A model generated the notes under the pieces. It did no database searches. It saw only the letters and a list, made by a program, of their open reading frames with translations, and had not been told where the DNA came from. A stretch of 64,000 bases of DNA, from positions 30,161,567-30,225,566 of the forward strand of contig OY998184.1 of NCBI GenBank assembly GCA_963921935.1, given 5' to 3'. A program made the translations under genes and the position numbers. This document shows positions 13,401 through 24,226 of this stretch, piece by piece (the first letter of the stretch is position 1; every line of letters starts with the position of its first letter). The DNA is from Galeruca laticollis (lineage: Eukaryota; Arthropoda; Insecta; Coleoptera; Chrysomelidae).

Positions 13401-13870
13401 AAACTGGCATCTCAGCTTGGGCCAAGCGTAAAACGTTTAAGCTCTGGAGAGACACACCGGGCTCACATACTCGAATGCGTTTCTCGTAAACCACTCGAAG
13501 AATGCCTCCCAACAGGTCCTAGGATAGCGTAGGTCTGACCTACGCATTCTGACAGGACTGTTGACAGGACGCTGTCATCTTGAGAAGGATGGGACTGCAA
13601 CAGAAATCGGACTGTTGCATCCGTTACATGTAAGACGGAACAGCAAAATACAATATCTGCTCCTGCTATGCACTGGAAAAACTCCATCGAATTCACCCAA
13701 CTGGAACCAACCGAGTTTGAGGAAGTCTCGCATAGTACGAGCATCTACTTTATCAAAGGTGTGGACTGTACAGCGAACTCTAACAAGGCTTGGGCCAAAA
13801 TAGGCACATCTGGGTCTCGCAGTGGAAGGCGTTACTTATAATCCCACTCACCTATAACCTTAATCCTTAA
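10490..13870 (+). pseudogene. LOA-like LINE with RNase H, decayed
   Basis: A non-LTR retrotransposon in pieces. Endonuclease start at about 10540 (QIALIQDLWIS, then LVAVYLSAP), RT at 11640-12590 with FGAPREDGIF, LPNSYRPICLTSIF, RPVRGCPQGGVLSAFLW and LVDDLL. The catalytic box reads CYAGDLAILV (12265), so the YADD motif has lost an aspartate. FKYLGIILDKKL follows at 12475. RNase H at 12960-13390 has ILDSQASLKALSS and ends with EEADALARKRTDSEFIGPEP, a tail typical of LOA/Lian-type elements. A C-terminal LTGLLTGRCHLEKD segment (13550) is in another frame. Numerous stops and at least eight frame breaks. The same family occurs in better shape at 21.4 kb. Confidence 0.8.
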
Positions 13871-14522
13871 GGTTAGCGCATTAACGGCGTCTGGCACTGT
13901 CTTTACTTAAAGAAGTACACGCCGTAATTGATACTAAGATGCCGATTGGGAAAACACTATAAATACGTGTCGACGCTAAAACTGCTCTTACTATAATTGC
14001 AAGCAAAATGAGATAGTTTCATACCATTAACGTAGACTAACATTATGATTCGGAAAATTCAATTCAATATAACATGTCGTAGTTTGAATAGCCATCGAGC
14101 CATTTTCTTCAGAGAACCACAGTAAGATTTGAAAGTTTCAAAAATATATTCAAATAAAATTGGTCAGTGAAAATATTTTCTCCTCTCATCAGCTTCAATG
14201 AGATCTACAAACTTTAGGCCTGTCTATTTTCCACTATTTCATATCCTTGTAGATTCCTATTTGGTTGACGCCACTTCCGGTGCACGCGCAACATTGGTCA
14301 CGTCATCAAGATATCCAACATCTGCTCCAGAACCGGTCGAGTATATCTACAATGCCCTCTGTCGATCTCACATCTACCCCCTATTTTCCTTTGAATTACT
14401 TGTAATTCATCATATTTTTAGTTCCCTAGAATGTGACCAAATGTAATTATCTGGAGAGATTATGGATTAATTTTCTACAGTCTACAGTCCCTCTTTAATT
14501 ATTCAATATATCAATATTTCAA
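13871..14522. other. Non-coding interval
   Basis: No recognisable gene. An 82-codon open frame at 14198-14446 lacks any familiar motif and I do not call it. Confidence 0.4.
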
Positions 14523-15629
14523 ATAATGGGGTGTTAAACCGATATCCGGTTCTCGGTATTTTATTAAAATATAATAGTACTACTTTGCAAAAATTGAATA
14601 AAACATTTTTTGAGCCAAATATTTCAGGAGAAAACTGGAAATTATGAATTCCTAAATGTTTGCAACTTTCACTACAGATACGTCACGAAACTAAATATGG
14701 GTTAGCCACTTTCTGATTATATATTTCATGAACTAATAGCCAGCTAGAAAAAGGCCATTCGAATTTCAAGTTTGAACAACTGTCAAAGTCGTAGGTTGTA
14801 TTCGTATTTTGTTTACAGCATAGAGAAATAATACTTTTTTTTCTCTATAGTTTACAGTTTACACGAGCTTGACGTTTCAATATTATGAAAAAATAAAAGC
14901 ATTGTGTTAATATTCTTCTAGTTGAGTTTATTAGTTAGCCTCTCTCCACAATTATTTAAGTTGGAATAATGTCAATATCTCATAAAACTTGTTTGGTATC
15001 ATACTGCACGAACACAACAGTTAGAACGACTCGTAAACAGTTTGTACCCGTGCCTGCAGTAGAAGTTAAATGAAAATTGTGGTTCGAGGCTGCTAGAAGA
15101 AAATATAAACAGACTACAACTAGTTACTATTGCTGTGAAGATCATTTTGATGTAAGTAATTACATATGTATGTGTAGAAACTATCATTATATTGAAATAT
15201 GTTTTAGTTTGAAAGTGACATGGAAAATTATGTTCAGCACGCGATGATGGGAGGGAAAATTATTTTGAAACCATTAGTTGTGCGTCATGGTTTTAATTGG
15301 CCAGAATCTTCTTCAAATAAAAAGCTAAAATTAGATGAGTTGGTAGTCTCCTATGAATCTGTTTTAACAGAAGATTCTCATGATTAAGATGTTGGTACTG
15401 AAACCTCCTGGAGATTGATGAATCAATAGCAAAAAACAAGTCCCCTAGAGGTTAAAAGTGCTGCTGTTAGTTGTCGGTTATCATCTCAGAATATAGTTAA
15501 ATTGGATACTTTAGATCTGATTATTACAAAAGAAGTAACGACCTCACCAATTAAAAATAAATTTTTAAAGACAGAAGATATTACATCAGCAGAGGCAACA
15601 TATTTTTGTTAAGTTTAACACCCCATTAT
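14523..15629 (+). mobile_element. 1.1-kb TIR element carrying a THAP gene fragment
   Basis: The segment is bounded by a perfect 17-bp inverted repeat ATAATGGGGTGTTAAAC (14523-14539) and its complement (15613-15629). It encloses a THAP-domain coding segment, the DNA-binding module of P-element, Kolobok and many domesticated transposases. No catalytic transposase region is seen, so it looks like an internally deleted, non-autonomous copy. A clean target duplication was not identified, leaving the superfamily open (P-like is one option). Confidence 0.55.
14970..15612 (+). pseudogene. THAP-domain protein fragment with one intron
   Basis: The first exon (14970-15151) gives a C2CH THAP zinc module: CLVSYC, a conserved proline-rich strand (QFVPVPAVEVK), KLWFEAARR and YYCCEDHFD with the final Cys-x2-His. 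An intron with GTAAGT donor and TTTTAG acceptor lies at 15152-15207 (56 bp). The second exon continues with FESDMENYVQHAMMGGKI and LKPLVVRHGF, a block commonly found after the THAP domain in insect proteins. One stop interrupts exon 1 (about 15070) and one follows near 15386, so it is a pseudogene. The protein would bind DNA, probably transposon ends. Confidence 0.7.
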
Positions 15630-17546
15630 ATACAGTTAATACTGATAGTTTTTGAAATCCAAATTTTCTCACTGTCACTAAATGTAATACTCACACAAGC
15701 TTGAAACTTTGAGCTTAAAGAAGTTCTCTCTTGTTGTCGACTCCATATTCAACCTTCGTATCTTGGTATAATTTCAAGTTAATCTTGGCACGTATTTTCA
15801 ATATACTATTCACCATAGATTTCTTCAGCGGCTCCGCTCACTAAATTCCGTATACAATGCAAAATTTTGGACGAAACCATATTATTATCTATTCTAAAAA
15901 TCACATTAACACACTTGACAAAAGCTGCAGAAAACGAAGCATACTATACATATAGTAGAATTACAAAGATTCGTATGTCTAGGACATACAGCCTGATTAC
16001 ATTATAACAGATAAAATGGAATAATACTGAAGAAGATGGAAGTTGAAGCGTTTGTCTCTAAATGAAATGATTCGTAGAAGTTGAAGAAGATTAGTAGGAG
16101 AAGAGAACTGAAGAATAGAATCGAAAATTTGAACGATGATTGAAAGATCTCAAAGCTGGAGGTCACTAGACTATGTCTCAAATGTGTTAAAGGCATTGAA
16201 GTTCATATTTGTTGATCTTTCTGTATGAAGTAAAGATTCAATCGATCTTATTCAACCAACACTACTTGCTATTATGATATTCTTCGTTCATAGAAAAGAT
16301 GAAGAGAGAGGAAGAAGGCTTCAAGGATTTTTAAATCTGCATTTGCATGACGGTTTTCGTAACTAATTGAATACATGGAAGAAGCATGGTATTATTCCAC
16401 TGATGTGATTTGTTTGAACTTTAAACAGTTCATTGATACTAACTGAAATATTACAGATAGTCGATTCTCAACGAATAATTGAAATTTATTGTTCCATGAA
16501 TTTCAAGCTTTGTGATAAAGTTAATTGGTATTTTTGTAACATATACATTTAACATTGTTATCGCGTGTCTGTATATTAGAAACGAAGGAAACGACTTTTA
16601 TGTATGTACGCAGTATAAACTCGTTCATTATCAAGATTTACATTATATACTTTACTTCTTCTAAAATCGAGACTCGCTTCTCTCAGTTTGTTGATAAAAA
16701 TGGGATTCTATAGTAGGAGATCGTTTGAAATCGCTTTAATGTTTGTGACATATTTTTCCACTTACCTTGAGTTGCTAGCTATATGTTATGGCTCAGTGCT
16801 GGAATTTATATTGATTTTAGACATTTTCCTTATTTATGGTAATGACATCTTGTTATCGTTTTAATGACATATTTTCTCATTTTAAACTTTGCCGGCTTAA
16901 GGGAGTTTCCTGATAAATATTCCAAATGCGTTATGCTCAATGTCGTACAACTTCCAATGGCTCGTTAGCACATATTTTTCTTCTCGTATTAACTTTTTTC
17001 GTTTTCTTCAATAATAAATACAAACAGATGATATTCCGTTATCCGGGGAATCATCCAAATCAAACTTTATCTTGAAGCCGATGATTGCTGTGATTATCCT
17101 TAGGTTAACTGACAGATATATCATATATATCATTCGTTTCAGATGAAATGGACCGGTTCAAGACAGAAGCATATAGTGTGAGTTTTCATTATATCTGCTC
17201 AATTGTTTCGATTTTGCAACCCCTGTCCTGAATAAACTCCATTAAATATATTTTTACTATCATGGGCGCATGCAAAAGGATTAAACCTAACAAAACAAAA
17301 TTAAATGATTTCACCTCAATTTTATCGCTCACAATTAAAGTAGCAAGAATAAATATCCATTACAGTAACCTAGAACTACATTAATGGATCCATACAAAAT
17401 AAAGTCATTTTCTCCTTCTACTTCATATTAGGCAAACTTGACTATTTTTCTCAAAAGTAATGTGTCTTGAGTGTTATTTTTCTTGGACGTCGTACACTTC
17501 CTTGGCCGGCAGACAACTATTACGAACTCTTTCGATACGATTCGAC

Positions 17547-17550
<4 letters not shown>
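15630..17550. other. Long non-coding interval
   Basis: AT-rich DNA without recognisable gene, RNA or repeat. Short open frames (for example 16002-16196 minus) have low-complexity translations and are not called. Confidence 0.45.

Positions 17551-17603
<53 letters not shown>
17551..17603. repeat. (TA)n microsatellite
   Basis: About 26 uninterrupted TA units. A 60-residue minus-strand open frame over it is an artefact of the repeat. Confidence 0.97.
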
Positions 17604-17605
<2 letters not shown>

Positions 17606-18265
17606 AACATAATTCAAGAACACAGAATCTAAAATAATATAACTCATATCAGCATACTACACAGAATTATATAAACCAGTATCGGTTAATGAAAATATTT
17701 CCAATATACAGAAGATTTAATGCAGTATTTAAAAAAACTGTATATGTCTTACATGTACAAAATATTCTGGAGCATATATACATCAATAAAAGTAAAAAAA
17801 ATATATATATAGAAGAGATAGTTCTTCACTACTTAGATGGAAGTATAATTGAAATTCTCACTCTCACAAATATATTGAAGTTTGGAACATTTGATTCAAT
17901 ATCTTTAATATGATACCAAAAGAATTTATTGATGAAGTAATCTATTCATAATGGAAGACAATATATGAGCAATAGTAATAAGAAATTTGAATAAAAAGGA
18001 TAAAACTTACCTTTAAACACAGTAGTTCATTTAAGAAGCATATCGACAATCCATTGTAAGTAATAAATAACAAGTTATAAATCAAAATTCCTTAATTAAA
18101 AGAAACATGTAATTCATATTCTAAAAATATTCATTGAACATTAATAATAGTTACAATAAATAAACATGTGATAACTCAATTATTTAACATTTAGAGAGTG
18201 AGAGTTTTGGTTATATATATCAAATAATGTCAGAAATGTCATAAAATCATTTTATCAATTGACTG

Positions 18266-18267
<2 letters not shown>
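17604..18267. other. Non-coding AT-rich interval
   Basis: Very AT-rich. An open frame at 17689-17913 has no known motif and the base composition makes such frames likely by chance. Confidence 0.4.

Positions 18268-18333
<66 letters not shown>
18268..18333. repeat. (TA)n microsatellite abutting the Penelope element
   Basis: About 33 TA units that end exactly where the Penelope hairpin begins. It may have been the insertion target or may have grown after insertion. Confidence 0.95.
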
Positions 18334-18338
<5 letters not shown>

Positions 18339-18527
18339 TGACTGTCTCGACCCTTACTTCGTGGAATATGCTCATATTAGTGTTTTTAAATGAAACTCAA
18401 GGTCTCTAGTTAATTCCACAATATAATACAAGTTATTGAAAATTCTAAAAAAATGACAATTTTTTCGATAAATAAAAACACTAATATGAGCATATTCCAC
18501 GAAGTAAGGGTCGAGACAGTCAATTTC
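18334..18527. repeat. 55-bp perfect inverted repeat at Penelope 5' end
   Basis: Arms 18334-18388 and 18473-18527 are exact complements, with an 84-base loop. The right arm overlaps the start of the open reading frame, so the first codons are part of the hairpin. Confidence 0.9.
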
Positions 18528-20901
18528 ATTAAAAAATCTTCGAGAGAAGATTTGACCCGACTGTACCAGAAGTTACTACAAAAACGTTACAAAGCATCAC
18601 AAAACATTTGGTTTAACCAAGAATGCCTTAGAAAAAAGGTAATACCAAATTATGTGGATATAAAATGTCACACTAAAACACCACAAGCACAAAAAGCTAT
18701 AAAATGTGCTCAACGAGTTTGGATAAAATCAGAATGTAAGAAATGGTTCAAAGTTAGAGACTCCTTAGACAACTACATAAAAGTTGTACATTCAGAACTC
18801 ACATTCCAATTACATCCAGTAGAAGTTGACTGTTTGGATGACAAAATTAGAGAAAATGTCAGCACGATGAAGCATATGAAATTTAAGAAACAAGAAAAGA
18901 AGCTACAGAATCTTGAACACACACAACATAAAATTCAATACTCAAAACATCATGAAACTGTAAGTACCTACACACCAACACACTTTGCACCACGATTTGA
19001 AAACCTTTCAGACACTAATTTTACGAATAGTGAAATAGAATTTTTAAATAAAGGTTTAAAGTACAGCATACCACCTAAATTTACGAATAATATTAAACAA
19101 ATTATAGCTACAGAGTCAGAAATAGCTTTAAAATCTAATTCAAATAATTTTCTTTATGAGAAATTAAAAATTGCCAATTTAATCAAAAATATTGAACCTT
19201 CAAAAGTTAAATGTCAAACAAAAAATGACATTTCAGTTTTAAACGCAATAAAAAAGAAAATTGAGAATAATAACCTAACAGTTACAAAATCTGATAAGGG
19301 GAACGCTACTGTCATTTTGACGACTGAAAATTACAATTCCAAAGTATATAACTTTATAGAATCCAGCGATGTAAAAGTTCTTAAAGCAGACCCAACAAAG
19401 AAGTTTTCTAATAATGTAAGGGATATTGTTAATAATTCAAATTATCTTTTAAATGATCACGAAAAGAGGTCTATCATACATAAGAATCCTCATTGTCCAC
19501 AATTATATGGAACAGTTAAATTACATAAAATAACGAAACCAATTAGACCTGTAGTTTCTTATGTTAATGCTCCTAATAATATATTGGCACAGAAGCTCAA
19601 CAATATACTCAATACTTACGGATATGAATCTCAGTACTCAATTAGAAATTCAATAGAACTAATCAAAAAGTTGAAAGCAATCCACTTACAAGATAACTAT
19701 AAAATCATATCGTTCGATGTAACTAACATGTTTACTAAAATTCCTCCTAAAGAATGTCTAATACTTGTAAGGAAATTACTAGAAGATAAAAATATTAATC
19801 CAGGTATAATATCAGATATACTTTTGACAATAAGATATATATATTCAAAATGAAGGTTTACCAATGGGAAGCCCTAGATCACCTATTTTAGCAAACATTT
19901 TTATGGACAATTTAGAAAGAAAGATCTTTGAAAGTAATATTTCGAAAAATATTTTATTTTGGTATAGATATGTAGATGACATATTAGCTTGTTTTATGGG
20001 TAGTGAACGACAATTAGATGTATTTTTCAACCACATCAATAATTTACACCCGAAAATTAAATTTAGATTAGAAATTGAAGAAAATAGCATAATCAATTTT
20101 CTTGATTTAAAAATTCAAAGAGTTAATAATGTACTTGATTATTCAATTTACCGAAAACCAACACAAATTGATGTAACAATTCCATTCAATTCTAACCACC
20201 CTGTGCCACACAGACTAGCAGCATATAATTCAATGATACATAGAGCTTTTTCAGTTCCTATGAACAAATGTAATTTTGATAGAGAGATTAATGCAATTAG
20301 ACAAATAGCAACATCTAACGGTTATCCATTAGATATGATAAATAAGCTAAATAGTAAAAAAGAGGAAAAAGTGGCATTACAACTAATATATCCTAAACAA
20401 GCTGATGAAATTGAAACTTATAAAACCACCACATATGCAGGAAATATTTCTAATAATATTTCAAAGATAATATCTTCAGCAACGAATACAACAATTTCTT
20501 TTAAAACAGAAAGTAACGTTAGTACAAAATTGTTAAATGTAAAAACAAAAATACCACTATTAAAGAAGTCAGGTATATATAAACTCAAATGTCCAGAATG
20601 TAATGCAGTCTATTTGGGTCAGACCCTTAGGAATTTTGAAATACGATACAGTGAGCACTTACGAGCATACAGATTAAAACAACCAGATAAATCCCACTAC
20701 GCAAAACATCTACTTGACACCAATCATTCATTGACACCTAACACAAAACTAGAAGTACTGCATATTTGTGAAAAGAAACAAGAACTGGATTTCCTTGAAG
20801 AACTGGAAATTAGAAGACATTTAAGAAACCCACAATATGAAGTTGTCAATGAACAGTTAAATCTAGGGAATTCTCCACTAATAAACTGTCCTCTTAAGTG
20901 A
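18453..20901 (+). pseudogene. Penelope RT plus GIY-YIG endonuclease, one frameshift
   Basis: Two frames abut: 18453-19853 and 19864-20901. Total span 2449 nt is one more than a multiple of three, so a single indel near 19850 separates them. RT motifs run in order: VTKSDKGNATVIL (19280), PQLYGTVKLHKITKPIRPVV (19498), ISFDVTNMFTKIP (19708), then NEGLPMGSPRSPILANIFMD across the break, FWYRYVDDILACF (19960; intact YVDD) and INFLDLKIQ (20092). The C-terminal GIY-YIG endonuclease begins at about 20573 (GIYKLKCPECNAVYLGQTL) with EIRYSEHLRAYR. The protein would nick DNA and prime reverse transcription at the target. The ATG at 18453 lies in the 5' hairpin; an internal ATG at 18486 is an alternative start. 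Expected intact length about 816 residues. Confidence 0.9.
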
Positions 20902-21158
20902 TAATTGTAAAGATCAGCAGATATAGTTTTCCTGGTTTTCTATATCATTGCACAGTTATACTGATCTTAATTGGAAAAATGATATCCAGGATATCACCAT
21001 AGGGCTAATAATATCTAAGCTTCAATATTTGTAATATCACATCTTCTTCTTTTTTCTATAAACATATATTAAGCCAATCACAAGCTAGGTTACTTCTTGG
21101 TCTAGCCAAATATAACTACTAAACATCAGGTAGGCATAAAATGAAATGTAACTCCTGT

Positions 21159-21199
21159 CATTCTGACGATGATATTGATTTATCGAAACAAATGTCAAT
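21159..21199 (+). ncRNA. Hammerhead ribozyme motif in Penelope 3' region
   Basis: Core CTGACGA (21163-21169; variable seventh base C is allowed), one base, then stem II GATA/TATC (21171-21174, 21181-21184), GAAA (21185-21188), a short stem III ACA/TGT (21188-21190, 21193-21195) and a canonical GUC cleavage site ending at 21196. Stem I is only 3 bp (ATT/AAT). Minimal hammerheads with very short stem III are an established feature of Penelope-like elements. The inverted copy at 18447-18472 keeps the GAAA side only. Confidence 0.65.
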
Positions 21200-21256
21200 T
21201 TTTTAGAATTTTCAATAACTTGTATTATATTGTGGAATTAACTAGAGACCTTGGAG

Positions 21257-21439
21257 GAATGTTCTTGAACCATTATTATATTATTTTTTTGAAGTACTTT
21301 TCTTGGGAAAGGTTCAGATTAAAACTCTTGTATGTTAACTTGACGTTTCCCTTTAAATATAAGGCTTTTTCAAAAGTTTTTATTATAAATTCAAAATATA
21401 AAATACATAATTTGTAAAACAGTGACAATACTAAATTGA
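21257..21439. other. Short spacer between Penelope and LINE
   Basis: AT-rich, no gene recognised. It begins after the Penelope terminal repeat and ends where LOA-like coding homology starts. Confidence 0.4.
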
Positions 21440-21530
21440 CATTAATGTTGCTCTTATAGTCAGAGGCAAGTTCGAGAGCACCTTGTGTAATTTATTATAA
21501 AAGGGCCTCAGAATCATTGAGCAATAGTTC

Positions 21531-22229
21531 TTGTCAGTGGGGCTAAACATTAACCCAATCAAGACCATAGTATTTCCATTTACCCGGGATAGAACACTTT
21601 CAGCCATGAAAACCATATCTTTCAACGGGGGAATCATCGAATGGAGATCAGAAGTTAAATATCTAGGGATAACCTTAGACAGTAAGATTCTGTGGAATAA
21701 GCATGTTGAAATAACTGCTACTAAAGCAATAAGAGCTTTGATGGCGTGCAGAAATCTAGCTGGTAAGAGGTGGGGCTGTAACCCAAAAATACGATGGCGA
21801 TGGATGTACGCCATTATTGTGAGATCAGCAATTACGTATGGGGCAAGAGTTTGGAATACAAAAGCAAGTCAGTACAGCACGAGGAAGACCATCGGCAAAG
21901 TTCAAAGGCTTGCCTGTGTGCGCATCACAGGAACTATGAGGACGTGTCCAATTAGGGCACTTGTGATCATTACAGATCTCACGCCTCTACATCTTGTGAT
22001 AGAAAGATCTGCCCAAGAGGCAATTCTTAGAATATATAAAGAAGGTTCAGGCAATGAGAGTAATAAAAATCTGGTCCTCTCTACCAAAATACATCTCATC
22101 AGCGAATCTTCCCAGTTACCAAATTATCAAGAAAGTAAATATCGAAAAGAATTCCACTACGATGTTACATACGAGGAGAGACTGGGAAAGGGAATACACC
22201 ACCCATACTCTCGAAGAAAACATCATTAG
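21531..22229 (+). pseudogene. LOA-like RT C-terminal domain
   Basis: The frame covers the thumb and connection of a LINE RT: VKYLGITLDSKILWNKHVE (21657), ACRNLAGKRWG, a predicted WMYAIIVRSAITYGARVW segment and LTPLHLVIERSAQEAILR (21980). The catalytic fingers and palm are missing through 5' truncation. It passes by a frameshift (between about 22060 and 22220) into the RNase H frame; the two overlap by 176 bp in different frames. One stop upstream at about 21500 precedes this piece. Confidence 0.8.
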
Positions 22230-23058
22230 ATGGTATGCGAGTGGCTCAAAAACGACAACTGGAGCAGGCGCTGGAGTATTTGGGTCTGGCACTAGATACA
22301 CATTATCGTTAGGCTCCTTTCCAAGCGTTTTTCAGGCAGAAATACTTGCGATTGAAAGATTAGTGGAAATGAACCTAGAAAGATACTATCAGAAATGTGA
22401 CATATCGATCCATTCTGATAGTCAAGCAGCTACCAAAGCATTGAGCTCCCATGTCATTGACTCAAAGTTGCCATGGGAGTGCCGAAGAAAACTTGATGAA
22501 CTAGGCAAGGATAACAGTGTCTCCTTAGTCTGGGTTCCTGGCCACTCGGGAATCACAGGAAATGAAGAGGCCAATACACCTGCCAGGAAAGGAGCACAAA
22601 CGCCCTTTATTGGCCCGGAGTCTTTCTGTGGTGTAGCAAAATGCTCCTATAAGAAAGAGTTACGGAAGAAGGAGGAAACCGAAAAAGAAGCATTCTGGCG
22701 GTGCCTTCCCGGGTTGGAACATTCCAAAAAGTTCCTGCGGAACTTTGACACTGCTAGATCCAAAAAATATTTGGACCTCAGTAAAAATAAGTTACATCTT
22801 CTCACGGGCTTTCTTACATGTCATTGCCGCCCTAGAAAGCACCTTACGAGAATAGGTCTAGCAGAAAATGACGAGTGTAGATTCTGTGGGAAGGACGATG
22901 AAACTCTGAATCACCTAGTTCTGGAATGCCTCGCCATTGCAAGCCATCGCAAGAAATGCTTCGGACAAGAAACTTGTAAGGGTGAGGATATAACTCCATT
23001 GAAGCCGTCCCAAATACTAGAGTTCAATAGAACCTTGGAACTGGAAGGCGAACTGTAG
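22054..23058 (+). pseudogene. LOA-like RNase H and C-terminal zinc-knuckle region
   Basis: Residue order: WYASGSKTTTGAGAGVFG (usual D of the first catalytic position replaced by A), FQAEILAIERLVEMN with catalytic E, IHSDSQAATKALSS with catalytic D, VWVPGHSGITGNEEAN with the final histidine and N in place of the usual D in NEEAD, then ARKGAQTPFIGPESFCGV, the LOA-type tail. The last third has LLTGFLTCHCRPRKHL and a zinc-like CRFCGKDDETLNHLVLEC. The stop at 23058 agrees with the expected end of the family's protein. It would remove RNA from the cDNA hybrid. Truncation means it is not autonomous. Confidence 0.85.
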
Positions 23059-23152
23059 TAGTAGCGAGAACAGCTCTGATAGGGGGGCACAATAAACCTT
23101 AGGTTTCAGTGCATTGTAACCCCGTTAAAATCTAATCTAATCTAATCTAGTC

Positions 23153-23862
23153 GGGTGGATGTAGAAAACAATTAACTATCTTATTTAGCTGTGAGAAAAA
23201 CAAAAGCTGTTTGGATAAACCAGATCTGTTAGTTCTAATACACACCTAAATTAAAACAATTAATTACGAAACAAAGAAATTGTAATTGTTTTTGAAAACA
23301 ATTTAATCCAAAAGTCTAATCAGAAAAACAAAATAATCAACATAACTTTTTGCCAATAATATTTCAATACCTAAACATCACGAAGGAAAAAAGGAATGGT
23401 TTGCAGACACAGCAAAAATAGAAATATATAAAAAAAATCTTCTAAGAGGAGAAACAGTTGCGTTTACGCAGTAAGACTCATTGGATACTCTAGTCAGAGC
23501 CTAACGTCACGGTTACGGGTCTTATTTTTTCATTGATGTATTTGGGGATATATTATCGTCAGCGGTGAATAGCCTGCTCCTCATATAGTCAAGTGTATTG
23601 GTGATTATTTCATTCACATATGGCTCCACCAATAGAAAGTCATGAAATCAGTCACATGATACGAAATATGATCGACTATTCAGATAAATAAGGAAATATG
23701 AGCGACTATTCAATTCGATTTTATAAGAGTGCTATGACAAATGTCAAACATTTACGTAACATTCACTGGAAATGGAAAATGTCTCGTTTTAGTTAAAGTT
23801 CAACTTCGAAAATCAGTGAAAATATAAGCAAATCTATCCCAGAAAATACCAAATAGAGTAAG
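23153..23862. other. Non-coding interval
   Basis: No gene, RNA or repeat recognised. The last part may be 5' sequence of the Crypton-like fragment. Confidence 0.4.
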
Positions 23863-24226
23863 GTGTTGGTGTGGAGACAATTTATGCCTCTTTGTCAGCA
23901 GGAAAATTATGAATTTTCTGCGACTACCCCAACTTCCGTGATAGCCGAAATACTCAAAGATGGGGCATGGAATATGCGTAAAGAAAATGGCGAGGAATAT
24001 AAAGAGTATACAATCGAATTGATGTGGAATTCAACAGCGAATAGTCTACAGGAATTTCACTTCACTAAAAATAATCGAAAGGTAAATCCATTTGAATATA
24101 TCGAGTTCTAAAGTTCCAGGATGGCGCGTAATGCAAATAGACGAAATCTACAAAGATGTCCTCAATAGAGGAAGGAACGATCAGAAGCACTTACATTTGA
24201 TGAATTGAATGCTATTGTGACCTACC
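23863..24226 (+). pseudogene. Crypton-like / KIAA1958-like N-terminal fragment
   Basis: Open frame 23863-24111 followed by continuation in the same frame after a stop (24111) gives WRQFMPLCQQENYEF, SVIAEILKDGAWNMRKENG, EEYKEYTIELMWNS, FNPFEYIEF, then ARNANRRNLQR and RSEALTFDELNAIVT. This order resembles the N-terminal region of eukaryotic tyrosine-recombinase proteins of the Crypton/KIAA1958 type, recognised from memory. The recombinase catalytic domain is absent: the sequence stops at about 24227, where the inverted Penelope fragment starts. Two internal stops. Function cannot be more than inferred. Confidence 0.5.

Larger units (their letters stand above)
18334..21256 (+). mobile_element. 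Penelope-like retroelement, nearly intact
   Basis: The element has a 5' hairpin, one long RT/GIY-YIG coding region and a 3' segment whose end (21179-21252) is repeated in inverted orientation at the 5' end (18399-18472). Penelope-like elements often carry such rearranged pseudo-LTRs. A hammerhead ribozyme motif sits at 21159-21199, as known for this group. Only one frameshift was found in the coding region, so this is among the youngest elements in the window. Confidence 0.85.
21440..23152 (+). mobile_element. 5'-truncated LOA-like LINE with 3' (TCTAA)n tail
   Basis: Homology starts exactly after the RT catalytic box (DVALIVRGKFE at 21442) and runs through the RT C-terminal region, RNase H and a Cys-rich tail. 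The 3' end is a short (TCTAA) tandem array at 23131-23150. 5' truncation and a simple-repeat tail are typical of LINE insertion by target-primed reverse transcription. Confidence 0.85.

Noticed and set aside
17428..17610. Minus-strand open frame rich in Ile-Tyr
   Set aside because: It is a translation of the (TA)n tract.
23131..23150. Possible telomere-like repeat (TCTAA)n
   Set aside because: The unit differs from TTAGG/CCTAA and the array is the 3' tail of a LINE.
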